A DNA stretch of 64,000 bases from Anodontia alba (GCA_964016985.1 OZ024836.1:37690152-37754151), one strand, 5' to 3'; positions 45,101 through 56,150 are shown, counted from the stretch's first letter. The notes: generated from the sequence alone by a model not told the origin. Numbers and translations: made by a program.

Positions 45101-45853
45101 ATATACTCAAAAAAATAATTTAAGGGTCCCTTAGTGCAATTTTCCATATATGCAAACTTTGACCGAATCTATGGGCAAAACCATGGAAGATACTGAAATA
45201 TTGTTGATTGTTTCTTAAAGTGGAACCCAAAAAGGAGTGTTTTCAACAAAAATTTTGAAATGAAAATTTTCATTTTAAAATTCATAAAAACTGTTATTTT
45301 TTACCACAAAATAAAAAATTGACATTTGAACATGATAAGTAATGTCGACTTTAAACTGTGAATAAATCACAGAGAAAGCTTTAATTAAAATCAAGAAACA
45401 CATTTTCTTACAGATACCCTCTAAAGATTATTCACGGTCTATGGGGAATCAGCAAGGCAATTTTAGCCTGTTAAAGGGTTGACCTCTTTTTCTGACCATG
45501 TCTGTGTGTCTTTTTTACCCCTAAGAAAGTGGAATTTGCAAGATTGTGTTTGGAGTAAATCATTGTTTTGACTAAAAATAGAAAATTTCAGATATTCTGA
45601 AAAAACATCATTTTGGGGTAAAAAAACGTTTTTCAGAAATTCTCATTTTTCTCAGAATATTCTAGGCTGACAATGTTCGCACCATTGACACTTTGGTAGC
45701 TGAACATCTTACTAACATGTTCAGCTTATTGAAATGGGCTTGCAAATAACTGTATTGCCCACAGAATAATTTTAACAACTGACAGGTCACATTTGAATGT
45801 TAATCAAAGGGAAACTGAAACTGGTGACCCTTAAATTATTTTGTTGAGTATAT
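45101..45853. mobile_element. 753-bp TIR element (ATATACTCAA ends)
   Basis: The left end ATATACTCAAAAAAATAATT..AAGGGTC pairs with the right end GACCCTTAAATTATTTTGTT..GAGTATAT over about 28 bp. It has no ORF of note, so it is a non-autonomous element, probably with a TA target. Confidence 0.78.
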
Positions 45854-46053
45854 TTTGAAAACAATGCTTTTTTTTTTTCTCATTTCTTCTTCAGCCCCAT
45901 CTCAGGACATTAGCTGAGAATTGAATCATGGTACGTGACAAATATGATCAGTTAATGGCTAGGACAGGGGTGCAAATCACCGAAATAATTGTTGTATTTG
46001 AACCATTCAATCCATCTGATTATTCTGTAAACCCTGAAAGTTCCATTTAAAGC

Positions 46054-46208
46054 TGTAGCAGATGACATTTTGAAAGATTTTTATTATTTTTTTTTTTTTG
46101 AGAAAGTCAAGCTTGGCATTTCATGTGAATTATCTGCTATATTCACATGAAATGTTGTCTGATTTTCTCTGAAAATAATAATAAAAAAATTAGAATGTCA
46201 TCCGCTAC
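46054..46208. repeat. H3-type MITE, diverged
   Basis: TGTAGCAGATGACATTTTGA and AGAATGTCATCCGCTACA are the ends. The arms carry CATTTCATGTGAATTATCTG, so the octamer is lost. Confidence 0.78.
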
Positions 46209-46224
46209 AATTTCGCATGGCAAT

Positions 46225-46425
46225 TTAACCCTAGTCCTGCTGAACCCTGATATTACTTGCCTTAGTAAACAGTGTAGATCCAGATCAGTTGGCTTCTGAA
46301 CTGGATCTGCACTGTTTGTCATTGAGTATGTGAATTTGTAGCAACAACTTAGTTCATTTAATCTGATTGGCTGAAAGTTAGACATGGGCATGGCATAATA
46401 ATTTGTTTAGCATGGCAAGGGTTGA
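46225..46425. mobile_element. pB MITE, copy 10
   Basis: The left end is TTAACCCTAGTCCTGCTGAA. The right TTAA has become TTGA. The apex is lost (GTTGGCTTCTGAACTGGATC). Confidence 0.8.
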
Positions 46426-46562
46426 AATATTTAGAGGAATGGCAAACAGTCAGGAGCAGTCTGAACAGGGTCTGCAGTTCTTGCATATGCCAGTTTACCA
46501 GTAACTTTGGTATACAGAATTTTCAGACATTTACCATAGTAACTGTTCAGACACCATCACTC

Positions 46563-46690
46563 TTTAAACCATGACATGCTGAATAAATTAAGATGCCACA
46601 CCCACTTCTAACTGTCAGCTAATCAGATTTCTTGATCTGGATCTACACTGATTGAAAAGGCATACCCAGGATCAGCAGGACCAGGGTTAA
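46563..46690. mobile_element. pB MITE, copy 11, internally deleted
   Basis: Ends TTAAACCATGACATGCTGAA and ATCAGCAGGACCAGGGTTAA surround only about 88 bp; the left H2 arm is gone. Confidence 0.75.
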
Positions 46691-46938
46691 CATATTTATC
46701 CAAAAATTAGAACGGGTAGATTTGACTGCCTGTTGATGTGGCCAGAGACACTCGGACAAATGGCAAACAGCGTAGAGCCTGATCAGACACCATGTTCTTC
46801 AGTATCTAATCTGGGGCTGCAGCGTTTGCTCAGGCCTGTCTTTCCGAACACTTAGGGTGAATATGGCATTGCAAAACAGCTACCTCTTTGGATTGATTGT
46901 TTACCATTGAGCCATAGCATACAAACGCCAATATTTCC

Positions 46939-47166
46939 TTAACCCATTGTATCCTGAATAGACTCACCCACACAATATACTGGAAGAGTCCAGTTTCAAT
47001 TTTAGGTATGTCGGGCTATGAGATCTACATATTCCTAGAGAAAAATGGCTAAACTATTTGCAAACAGTGCAGATCCTGATCAGATGCCGCATTCTGCAGC
47101 ATCTGATCTGGGTCTGCATTGTTTGCTAATTACCCTTTTATGGATCTACCGACTACAGTGGGTTAA
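46939..47166. mobile_element. TTAACCCATTGTA MITE, copy 2
   Basis: It matches 2331-2543 (ACTGGAAGAGTCCAGTTTCA nearby in both) and has a much better H2 stem, GCAAACAGTGCAGATCCTG with its complement. Confidence 0.85.
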
Positions 47167-47559
47167 GGTAGTGGTTCAAGGGATTATCATTGGCCAATGA
47201 ACTAAACCACATGTTTGTACAAAATCTAGGTAACAGTTATTTATAGCCACGCTGTTCTTGTTATTGTGACGTCAGAGTGCTGTGTAAAGAGGGTTATCTG
47301 TAAAACCTGGACTGGGGAACATCAGCAAATAATACAGACCCAGATCAGATGCAGCATTCTGCAGCATCTGATCAGGGTCAGCATTGTTTGCTTAAATTAC
47401 TGAAAGTTAAGGGTTAAATGAAACAACCTTAAGTCCCCATTTAGGACTGTTTTCTCAGCCTACACTCAGAGACAATCGACCCATTAGTACTGTCAGTGCT
47501 TTGATTTTCAAGTAAAGGCCTTATTTTGATGATGATTATAGGATTTTTTTTTTCTGACT

Positions 47560-47757
47560 TTCTTTATTTAAGCATATGTTGTGGGTACTCAGTTGAATTG
47601 CATCAACAAGTTGATGCAATTCACATGGGTACCCACAACATAATGCCTGTATAAAGTTACAGTAGACAAAAATACACTGGCTGTAATCTGAAGACTACAG
47701 AATTGCTTCACTGTACGCTTGTAGCGGTATGTGCGGTAATTAGGTCAAATACGGTAG
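47560..47757. mobile_element. CCGTATTCGACC-type MITE with H1 core, right part
   Basis: An H1 centre (TATGTTGTGGGTACTCAGTT and complement) is followed by the right terminus GGTAATTAGGTCAAATACGG and TA at 47756. The left terminus is missing. It ends 17 bp before the ATG of the next gene. Confidence 0.75.
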
Positions 47758-47774
47758 TCTGTTTTGAACAGAAA

Positions 47775-48369
47775 ATGGAGAATAAGAATAAATCACTGTT
47801 GCTGAGAAGCTGTAAATGGCTGAAAGTGGTTTATGAAAGATTTAAACAGATGAGGACTCCGCAGTGGAAACACAAAGAATGCGATAAGATTGTAAGCAAA
47901 CATAAAAAAGAAAACATAAAACACTTCCCTAAAAGGGTTTGTAGATTGGATGAAAGTGAACGCTGTGATAAAATCAGATGTTGCCGGAAAAGAAACGAAC
48001 ATTATAAACATACATACAAATATGGTGTGAATATGAAAAATGGTGTTGTCATAAATTTCTTCAATACGGCAATATTGACAGTTACTATCGCTCAACTGGT
48101 TTCACCAATAAACTGCTGCTATGTTTTCCCGCCCGGTAAAAGGGACCCCTGTGAAGGACATGAATGTCATATAGGTGCTATATGCGTGTCATCTAGTGAT
48201 GGCTATAAGGCTCGCTGTCAGTGCCCAGAATGTTATTCTTATGGAGACAGTGTCGGAAGTACCCCTGTGTGTGGTAATGATGGGCAGGATTATGCAAATT
48301 TATGCGAATTAAAATTGGCATCATGTAATACGATGAGGGAGATCATGGTGAAATATTACGGCAAATGCA
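47775..48369 (+). CDS. Agrin-like gene, exon with membrane segment and first Kazal unit
   Basis: The frame from ATG 47775 encodes 198 codons plus one base before a donor (GTAAGTG at 48370). Residues 1-86 are strongly basic and Cys-containing. Residues 91-110 (VVINFFNTAILTVTIAQLVS) are hydrophobic. From about residue 124, DPCEGHECHIGAICVSSSDG begins a follistatin-type unit: an EGF-like cysteine cluster, then Kazal residues PVCGNDGQDYANLCELKLAS and GKC at the end. The layout from Met1 predicts a type II membrane protein, as in the short N-terminal form of agrin. Starting at Met87 would give a signal peptide instead. The open frame extends upstream to 47703 but that part is MITE sequence without ATG. 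Follistatin-like or other Kazal genes are alternatives. Confidence 0.75.
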
Positions 48370-48436
48370 GTAAGTGTGAAATCGGGGCCCCTGATGCTTT
48401 GCCATGCAAAGAAAAATAAAATATTCAGCTTGGGTG

Positions 48437-48638
48437 TTAACCCTTGTCTTGCTGAACCCTGATATGCCTTGCCTTTGCAAACAGTGTAGATCCAGATCAG
48501 TTGGCCAACTGATCTGGATCTGCACTGTTTGCCGTTCGGTATTTAAATTTGTATCAGCAACCCGGATCAAGTAAACTGATTGGCTAAGAATGAGAAGTGG
48601 GAGTGGCATTTTAATTTATTCAGCATGACAAGGGTTAA
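48437..48638. mobile_element. pB MITE, copy 12
   Basis: TTAACCCTTGTCTTGCTGAA to ATTCAGCATGACAAGGGTTAA. The H2 stem is tight with only GGCCAACTG at the apex. It lies 67 bp after the exon donor. Confidence 0.85.
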
Positions 48639-48671
48639 GGAGAAGTATTTGGTGATTAGTCTGTGATAATT

Positions 48672-48765
48672 TTTCCCATTATTCCATAAAAACATTAGAA
48701 GGGTCTCAGTGAGGTGCTTCCATTTAGTACCCTTAGCATGTATTTTTATGGAGAAATAGAGACAA
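48672..48765. repeat. H1 hairpin, left arm shortened
   Basis: TTATTCCATAAAAACATTAGAAG is followed by CAGTGAGGTGCTTCC and TTTTTATGGAGAAATA; the GTTGTGGGTACTC part is missing on the left. Confidence 0.6.
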
Positions 48766-48811
48766 TTACCCCTGAATTATCATCAAGTACTCTTCCTAAC
48801 AAGTCTTCTGC

Positions 48812-49033
48812 TTAACCCTTGTCCTTGTCATGTTGAATAATTTAAGATGCCACACCTATTTCTAATTGTCAACCAATCACATTACTTAATCAAAATGGTT
48901 GATACAAATTCACATACTGAATGGCAAACAGTGCGGATCCAGATCAGTTGGCTTCTTCAGAAGCCAACTGATCTGGATTTTCACTGTTTGCAAAGGCACC
49001 ACGTACATCTGGGTTCAACAGGACAAGGGTTAA
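48812..49033. mobile_element. pB MITE, copy 13
   Basis: The left end has a short insertion (TTAACCCTTGTCCTTGTCAT). The right end is GTTCAACAGGACAAGGGTTAA. The H2 stem is near perfect. Confidence 0.82.
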
Positions 49034-49034
49034 T

Positions 49035-49517
49035 TACCCTAAATGTTAGGACACAGTAACTCCTAACCATACTTGTCCTAAAATTAGAACAACTTCGACT
49101 ATCCGTTAATGTGTCTACAAACTGCTGAACATTAGGAAAACAAGCCTATTCTAATATACTGAAAATTTTACGACCAAAAAATGAAAATTTTCAGATAAAA
49201 ACAATCTGATATTTTTTATATTTCTGCTCAAAACAGAGATTGTGGGTACTTGATAGAACTGCCTCACTGAGGCAGTTCTAATGAGTACCCACAATCTATG
49301 TTTTTGAGCAGAAGTAAAAAATATAATGTATACCCCTGTAAACCCCATTCTCACTATATAAAAATGGGTTTAAGGGGGTCAAAATTGTAGAGGTTTTCGT
49401 GATGATGAGTGGCAAACAGTGCAGAAGCAGATCAGATGCCACATTCTTTGGCACCTGATCTGGGTCTACAGTCTGTTTGTTCAAGCCTGTCTGTCTGAAT
49501 ACTTAGGGTAAGTATGG
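49035..49517. mobile_element. Composite MITE, copy 3
   Basis: Outer ends TTACCCTAAATGTTAGGACA and ATACTTAGGGTAAGTATGGTA. The inner MITE (49130-49404) has a complete H1 palindrome. An H2 palindrome lies on its right, as in 11078-11553. Confidence 0.8.
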
Positions 49518-49664
49518 TATACTTGTTCAGTTTGTTAGATTAAAGTCTAAAGTCGCATTCAAATCAACCCTCACCCCACTCAGTAGCTGAGGGACTTTAA
49601 AAGTTTTCAAATTTTGCTTTATAATCAAGGCTGTTAATCCTTAAAGCACTTATCACAACTGTAC

Positions 49665-49785
49665 TAGAATACATATTTTATGTGAATTATCTGCCCAGCA
49701 GATGATTCACATGAAATGCAAATTCTTATCTTCTCTAAAAAATAATATTTATAAAGTTTGAATGTCGTCTGCTATAATTTTGCTC
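49665..49785. repeat. H3-type MITE, diverged
   Basis: ATGTGAATTATCTGCCCAGCAG..CACATGAAATGCAAATTC and the end GAATGTCGTCTGCTATA are recognisable. Confidence 0.65.
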
Positions 49786-49829
49786 AGCAGAACTATCTTC
49801 TGCATGGTGGATTTTGTTCATACATTGTA

Positions 49830-50184
49830 CAGTATAACCTCATTGGCTCGAACACGGATGGCTCGTTTACCATGGATGATTCAAACTCCTTTTTCAGTCC
49901 CTACAAAATTCTTCCAATAGCTCAAGAAAACAAATATTTAGGGATTTTTTCTTATTTTATCATGGAATTGTATGTTGTGTGTACTCATTAGAATTTCCTC
50001 ATTGAGGCATTTCTAATGAGTACACTCAACATACAATGTGTAGAAAATCGAAAAGATTTCCCTAAATTATCGCTATTTGCTTCCTGAACTGGTGCCATGA
50101 TTAAACCCTCATTGGCTCGAGCTACCCATGTCTCGAACAAATTTCCATGGTCCCAAAGATGAACGAGCCATTGAGGTTCAACTG
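49830..50184. mobile_element. pogo/Tigger-like MITE carrying an H1 core, copy 2
   Basis: TA flanks at 49828-49829 and 50185-50186. The ends are CAGTATAACCTCATTGGCTC and GAGCCATTGAGGTTCAACTG. The H1 centre has GTGTGTACTCATTAGAATTT. Confidence 0.88.
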
Positions 50185-50394
50185 TATTTTGACTGTTGGT
50201 CTAAAGTTCTGTTCAGTGAATGCTCAGGCTGAGTGCCCTTTTTAACTCCATATAATGTGCTTTATACAAGCTAAAATTGTTGAATTTGTTTTGTTATTTT
50301 TCTTTGCAGTTCAGAAGTGTTGTATTTCTTTTTCTGGGGTCATAGGTTTTCGTGGCACTTTAAAAAAACGCAACATTTACCTGCAATCCCAGCT

Positions 50395-50535
50395 ATGGTG
50401 CCTCTGATATCTTGTCCTACTTCATCCAAGAAAATAGGTCTTGACATTTGAAGTAAATGGTGAATACAATTCACATGAAATGTCAAGGCCTTTTTTGTAG
50501 AAAAAGATCACAAAATTTGTCGTCTGCTAATGGCA
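50395..50535. repeat. H3-type MITE, diverged
   Basis: AAGAAAATAGGTCTTGACATTTG and CACATGAAATGTCAAGGCC are paired arms; the end TTTGTCGTCTGCTAATG is visible. Confidence 0.65.
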
Positions 50536-50896
50536 TGATAAGATTGCGATAGGTCAAACTTGAGGAGTCTGGTTTTATGACAGCACTGTGTCTGAAACCA
50601 AACTGGGGATAAATATTTGATTTTTCTATTAGAACTATGCCACCTAAGGCTGTAAAATATGTATTGATTTTACATTGCCTCTAATGGAGCCATCTTGGTC
50701 CAATCTGATCAGAAGAAGAGGCGCAACATGAAATAGTGGACCTTATCATGTTTGCACTTAGAGAGTGTACTTTATCATATTTGTGCCCTGCAATGACTCA
50801 GACCAGCCTGTTCATCAGTGCAGTCTGATCAGAGTATTTCCTGGATGCACTGTGGATTGCTTCTTTGGATGTTCTGTGAAGGCTCTGATCATACTA

Positions 50897-51110
50897 CAGT
50901 ACAAGTTTCGCGAAGGTTATATCGTTCGCGCTCCACGATAAAAAATTTTGCTCGTTAGCGCGAAACAAGCGTGGGATGAGCGTGGGTTTAGCGCGGGTTT
51001 AGCGTGGGTTTTGCGCGACGCGTGAAGAATGGAACGCGAGGTTACGTAATCGTAGCGCGAAACGTATTACTGGCACGAGCGTGACAAGCGTGGAAAGGAT
51101 TAACGACAGT
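50897..51110. mobile_element. CpG-rich element end, left
   Basis: After TA at 50895 the terminus is CAGTACAAGTTTCGCGAAGG then TTATATCGTTCGCG. Subterminal 11-bp repeats AGCGTGGGTTT/AGCGCGGGTTT follow at 50977-51015. The CpG density is far above that of the surrounding DNA. Confidence 0.7.
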
Positions 51111-51429
51111 AGTAAAATATTTCTATCACAGGTGAGTCTGTGAATAAAGATCGATTCACGGTACTTTTGCAGTAGATTTTGATCCAGAAGTTCTCGTTCT
51201 GTTGACAGAAAACCACAGCACAATAAATAAAATTGCACATTATCTACATGTATGTGTGGACTTGCGCAACCTGAGCCGAGTCTTCCTTGTTTTATATCAT
51301 TTCGCTTATTTGTGATCTCAATGCCTACGCGACAAATACAAATTGTCCGTCGGGAAATTGAGATTCCCCTTCAACTTAATTTATGTCCAGTCGGGGAAGT
51401 ATTTCACAATCTGGCAATAAAATGCTTCT

Positions 51430-51451
51430 TTTTTTTTTTTTTTTTTTTTTT
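51430..51451. repeat. Poly-T tract
   Basis: An uninterrupted T run in intronic sequence. Confidence 0.9.
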
Positions 51452-51835
51452 GTTAGCGGTTTAGATGAGTTATTGCATATGCGACCAGCATGTACAGCCC
51501 GACGTTAACCGGAGTTCCTTGGTGTAATTTGACGAAATACCTGGCCGATTTTTATTTATTTGTTTTTCCATCATATAGTACAGTCAGCGTGGAGGTTATA
51601 TCATCCATTCTCATGCGGATGCGTAAGTTGATCTGAGTCTGCACTAGTCGCAAAAGTCTCATTGTACCAAATGAGTTTTCCCAATCGCCGCACTCCGTGT
51701 CCCCAAAAATTAGGTTCATTCCCCTGTTCTCTTAAAATATTTTCCAAAGTTGCAATGATACGCCACCAGACGACGACACACAATTCTGGGACGTTCTCAT
51801 TTCCAGTATAGATTACAAAAATACAAGCGGAGATA

Positions 51836-52160
51836 CCCGGAAGATGCAACAGTCACATTCCCTTGCCCCGCATGAAGAAACCGCGTGCTCGTAACGGTAA
51901 CGTCACGAGAAATCGAGGCGGATACAGCTAAGAGAAAAACACTTATGTGCGTTAAATTATACAGAATTTTTTTCGTCAGAACTGCATATGAAACTTGCAT
52001 GTATAAAAAGTAGAACCTAAGTATTGGGACAGAAAGGCCTATGCAAAGTGTAGACACAGATCAGACGCCGCAGAGAAAAGGGGAATGGAACTAGTGAGGG
52101 GGAACAGGGAACATGGAAATTTGGAAACACTTTTAGGACATAAGACGTGCGACCAGTGAA
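51836..52160. repeat. Direct segmental duplication, unit 1
   Basis: It shares ATGCAACAGTCACA, CCCCGCATGAAGAAACC, GGTAACGTCACG and a decayed H2 arm with unit 2 (52600-52940). The two are about 765 bp apart in the same orientation. Confidence 0.8.
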
Positions 52161-52599
52161 GACTCAGATCATCTTCCGATGCAAGGGCCGGTTGTGGTGA
52201 CAAACAGGCATGTACATGTAAACTTCAGTTCTAGAAGAGATTACAAATCTCTGGTTAAATGCATCACCGTTTCAGTGAAGGTTCAAATGCGTTCTGTGGC
52301 GTCTGATCTGGGTCTACACTGTTTGCTCAGGCATGTCTGTCCGAATACGTAGAGTAAGTACGGAAATTAGATCAAATCGAACCCCTTTCAGAAATCGTCC
52401 TGGATCCGCCCCTGATTCATAAAAGAAATGCTGTGTTCGACTCGTAAATTTCATTATCAAGGCATATGCAATTAGCTCCCTTTAAACAGTAAAACCTAGA
52501 GTGAGGGCCTTACCCCGCATTTACCAGGGTAAAAATAAATATTGGCACTGTTATTCTTTTACATCATCTATATATTGAGAACATTAGGATTATTAAAAT

Positions 52600-52940
52600 A
52601 CCCAGAAAATGCAACAGTCACAAAGCAACATTCTTTCCCATGCCCCGCATGAAGAAACCACGTGCTCGCAGCGGTAACGTCACGTGAAATCGTGGCGGGA
52701 AACCGCTTCGGGAGAAAAACACAACTTAATTTATAGAGCCTTTTCTCGTCAGAAATGAACACAAAACTGGCACGTATTAAAAATATAAAGAACCTTAGTA
52801 TTGGAACAGATAGGCCTATGCAAACAGTGCAGACCCAGATTAGACGCCGCAGAGAACAAGGGAATGAAACTAATTTGGGGGAACAGGAATCATGACAATT
52901 TGGAAAACACTTTTAGGACGATGAGACCTGTGCGACCAGT
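52600..52940. repeat. Direct segmental duplication, unit 2
   Basis: It matches unit 1 with an extra AAGCAACATTCTT and ends in GCGACCAGTGAA. Both include TAACGTCACG, a CRE-like site. Confidence 0.8.
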
Positions 52941-53100
52941 GAATACTAAGATCAATCTGCGAATCAGTCTTCGCTGTTTGTATGAGCTTCTTTGGCCTCT
53001 GTGCTTTTCAAGATCATTCTCCGAGTGTATGCTTTTCTTAATTAAAGCCAATACTGGTGTCTTCAGAAGGTGTCTTTCACCTTCAAGCTGATGACAATTC

Positions 53101-53268
53101 AGATGAGTGAGTGAGTGTTTTACGTCCAACTAACAGTTAGGTCATGGAGAGATGGGGGCCTTGGTTTAAAGTCTCATATGAAAGACTGAAGAAGCCTGGG
53201 ATCGAACTCATGACCCCTGCATGGGTTACAAGGCGAGCAGCTTTACCACTACACCACCGACTCCGAGG
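53101..53268 (-). mobile_element. SINE-E, tRNA-derived
   Basis: Minus-strand box A (TAGTGGTAAAGCTGC) and box B (GAGTTCGATCCC) are recognisable, followed toward 53101 by a (CTCA)n-type tail. Confidence 0.72.
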
Positions 53269-53269
53269 C

Positions 53270-53640
53270 ACCCTTTCCTAATATGTCATACTGTTAAATA
53301 TTTTATAAATGGGTCGCAGATATTGCACCATGCCCCGCCACTATACTAACATCAAGCGTCATAACTCTGTTAATAAATTAATAAAGTTTCAAGAAAATAT
53401 CTTGAATTGTTTTCAAGTTACAGAGCGAACACAAATATATTACAGAAATCACTATGATATTCTCGATGTTCAAAGGGCCATGACTCCAAAAGTAGGCTCA
53501 CTCATCAACGTATATGAAAGAAAAGAAGGGCAGTTGTCAGTTTCTGCTGAAATGATTAACAGCTAATGTCTGCCTGCCCCGGAAACGTGTGCGGACTCGA
53601 CAAGACCGAAATAGTTTTGACTGGGCCGTCTACGTCGGTA
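53270..53640 (+). repeat. Decayed array unit and SINE-A 3' remnant
   Basis: GTCATAACTCTGTTAATAAA and TTTTCAAGTTACAGAGCG resemble the 155/158-bp units at 20.8-22 kb. GAAGGGCAGTTGTCAGTTTC at 53525 begins an old SINE-A 3' part ending at GACTGGGCCGT. Confidence 0.6.
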
Positions 53641-53809
53641 CAAGGTTATTATGAATGAAGTATAATTTACGATGCCCGCGCCGGACAAAACCTACAATAC
53701 TACAATGTATGTATGACCAGCAAAGACTCAGGTCAGTCTGTGCATCGACCCACTATATAAAGCAAGCTTCTTGGATAGCCCTGAGTGCACAGACGGTGCA
53801 TACTGTATG

Positions 53810-54235
53810 ATCATCGAAGGGTCTGATCCTCGGGGGCGGGGGTCCTATATATGGCATAGTACGGATGTGCGTGCCGAATAGCCCCCTTTTTCAGCACTGC
53901 CAGGTATATGATTGGCCCCCTTTTTTCAGCAAAAAGTATATGAATGGCCCGATTTTTCTGGTTTCCTATGTGAAAGGGCCCATTTTTCTGACATCCTGGT
54001 ATATGCACATGTTTTTCGCTCAGAGATTTTTCGAGGCTGCTTATCCTCTTGGTATTACATGAATTGACTGTGATATTTGTGTAACAACCAGCAAAAAAGT
54101 GGGTACAAAAAAATCAAAGAATAGGTCAACATTTTAGATGATCAAGTATATGAATGGGTCCGTTTGTTTTTTTTTTCAAAGGCGGGTATATGAATAGGGT
54201 AGGTTTTGAAATACTGGCTCGCACACCCGTACCAA
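53810..54235. repeat. Irregular internal repeats around TATATGAATGGGCC
   Basis: Short units of the type GGTATATGAATGGCCC followed by TTTTTCTG recur five or six times with variable spacing. The identity is unknown. Confidence 0.5.
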
Positions 54236-54609
54236 AATTACCCCAAAGTTACCGCCCCCTCCCCCACCCCAAGGTCTGATCAGAATGTGCTATTGCAGTC
54301 GCACTGTTGATCCCGCTTTGGACAGTCCGGCTATCGAAAGTTAATACGATCAGCGAATGCTCTGATCAGAATGTGCAGTTGCGCAGACTCACCCGAGTAT
54401 TCGCTTGTCGCACAAGACGTTTTGTTACATCCAGAGATTACAGGAGGTACATCTGATTAGCGAAGGCTCTGATCAGACTACTGATGTGCAGGTTCAGAGT
54501 GTGCATGCTGACCTGACTCTTCATACAAATTTTATTGTTGGTTTTGCCATACACACACTCGTGCGCGTAGTGTTTGTGCAAACCTTTACGCAGCACTCTG
54601 AGTAAAATT

Positions 54610-54775
54610 TTCAACAAGCATTTTGAAATATTTTTCTCATTCTTCAATTTGACATTTCATGCAAATTGTCTCCATTGCATGAAATGTCAAATCCTGTTTT
54701 CTATTGCATGAAATGTCAAATCTGCTGTTTTCTGGGAAATAAAAAAAATAACCGTTTATTTGTCGTCTATTGAAT
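54610..54775. repeat. H3 foldback MITE, copy with duplicated arm
   Basis: TTTGACATTTCATGCAAATTG and TTGCATGAAATGTCAAATCC pair; the right arm TTGCATGAAATGTCAAATC is present twice (54675 and 54704). Confidence 0.78.
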
Positions 54776-54789
54776 TAGCCCTGAGTGGT

Positions 54790-54915
54790 AATCCAGAAAT
54801 TTCGTGTTCGATACCCGGGAGCACAAAGTGTTGTGTCCTTGAGCAAGACACCTTATCTTCATAACTTAGCATTGGTTTCTACCCAGGAAGACTCTGCCTA
54901 GAATGTCCGCAAGGG
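54790..54915 (+). repeat. SINE-like fragment
   Basis: GTGTTCGATACCCGGGAG (box-B like) is followed by GTGTCCTTGAGCAAGACACC, a block that recurs in metazoan SINEs. Confidence 0.5.
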
Positions 54916-55219
54916 TATATAATATATATCATTTTGAAGACGCTTCCCCGCCGATGCTAGATTTATATGTGCGTCTGTTTTATTCGTTAAATAAATTGAG
55001 GTCTTGGTTTTGCATATCGGATGCTGAAGTCACAAAAACAGAACACTTTACATGAGAACGAAAGTTCTGAAGAATACTCTGTAAGCCTTTAAATATAATG
55101 TTTTAAATCTATATACTGGAAGCAAATAACATAACATAATATTTATTTGTACCGTGATAAATGCCGGGCAAAGTCCTCACGCTGCAGGTTTTACTGTTTT
55201 AAGGGAGCTAACTGCAATT

Positions 55220-55500
55220 GACTAAAGGGAGCGGGAGCTAACTGCAATTGCTTTACGAGTCGGGGCCCATCCGAAATGGGATGAAGAGGGGGCAGGCTTA
55301 TTACATTAGCGGTTAACCAGTTCACTGAACACCCTTCCGTCAGAAACTTGTAACTGCCGATCTTGAAGCAGCAGAAGGAGCGAATGACCATAGCAAATAC
55401 ATGTGTGTTTACTAATAAACCGCACAATCTGTAGGGATCAAGAATCAAATCCGCGACCAGGTCTCGCGTTCCATTCCAGCCGGTGCGATAACATTCTTTC
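55220..55500 (-). mobile_element. SINE-A, strongly diverged
   Basis: GCGGTTAACCAGTTCACTG, TCAGAAACTTGTAACTGCC and a decayed head near 55440-55480 follow the SINE-A order on the minus strand. Confidence 0.65.
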
Positions 55501-55550
55501 AAATAAAGTCTGTGCTAACAACTTATAGTTCGAAAAGAGGCATATCATAT

Positions 55551-55694
55551 TTGCGAGAGAGAGAGATAGAGAGAGAGTCCACCCATTTTAGGAGCATCCG
55601 GCTATTAGATTTAGGTATTGCTAGAGATGGCTAAACTGTTTTTTTTTTTTGTTTTTTTTTTTTTGTTTTTTTTTTTGTTTGTTTTTTTTTTTTG
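55551..55694. repeat. GA microsatellite and long poly-T
   Basis: A (GA)n run at 55555-55577 and T runs broken by single G at 55640-55694. Confidence 0.85.
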
Positions 55695-55984
55695 CAAATA
55701 GTGAAGACCCTGATCAGACGCCGCGTTCTATAATCTCGGTATGACTTAAATAATTTATGTTGAAAGAGACATAAGACATCAAATCACCAGCATCATTAAG
55801 TGGTGATTTAAATGGACAGCCCTAACCCTGATCCAGTCATCATGAGAAACCGCCGAGGCCTCGATCCGTGAAGTGTAGATACCTTTCAGCCTGTCCGTTT
55901 CTGCCTCCCATGACAAATGAAATGTATCCATACTCCTTAAGGCCTCCCTTAATACTTGAAGCGCTCAGCACATTCAGCAGACGG

Positions 55985-56150
55985 CATTTTCATATTTTTT
56001 TCTTTATTTTCCAGTGCAAATAACGGGACAAATAAGGCGTGACATTACATATGGACCGTTTGCTGGGCAGACGATTCACATGAAAAGTTCAGCCTTCTTG
56101 CTGTAAAATACTGAAAACAGATCGGCATCTGCTCTAAAATTTTCAGCAGC
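55985..56150. repeat. Degenerate H3-type MITE
   Basis: CAGCAGACGGCATTTTCATA and ACAGATCGGCATCTGCTC form decayed ends, with CACATGAAAAGTTCAGCC inside. Confidence 0.5.

Noticed and set aside
47703..47774. Upstream extension of the agrin-like frame
   Set aside because: It has no ATG and overlaps the terminal repeat of a MITE, so Met at 47775 is the first credible start.
54438..54647. Small ORFs in both strands at 54.4-54.6 kb
   Set aside because: They lie in H2-like and H3 MITE remnants and show no protein family features.
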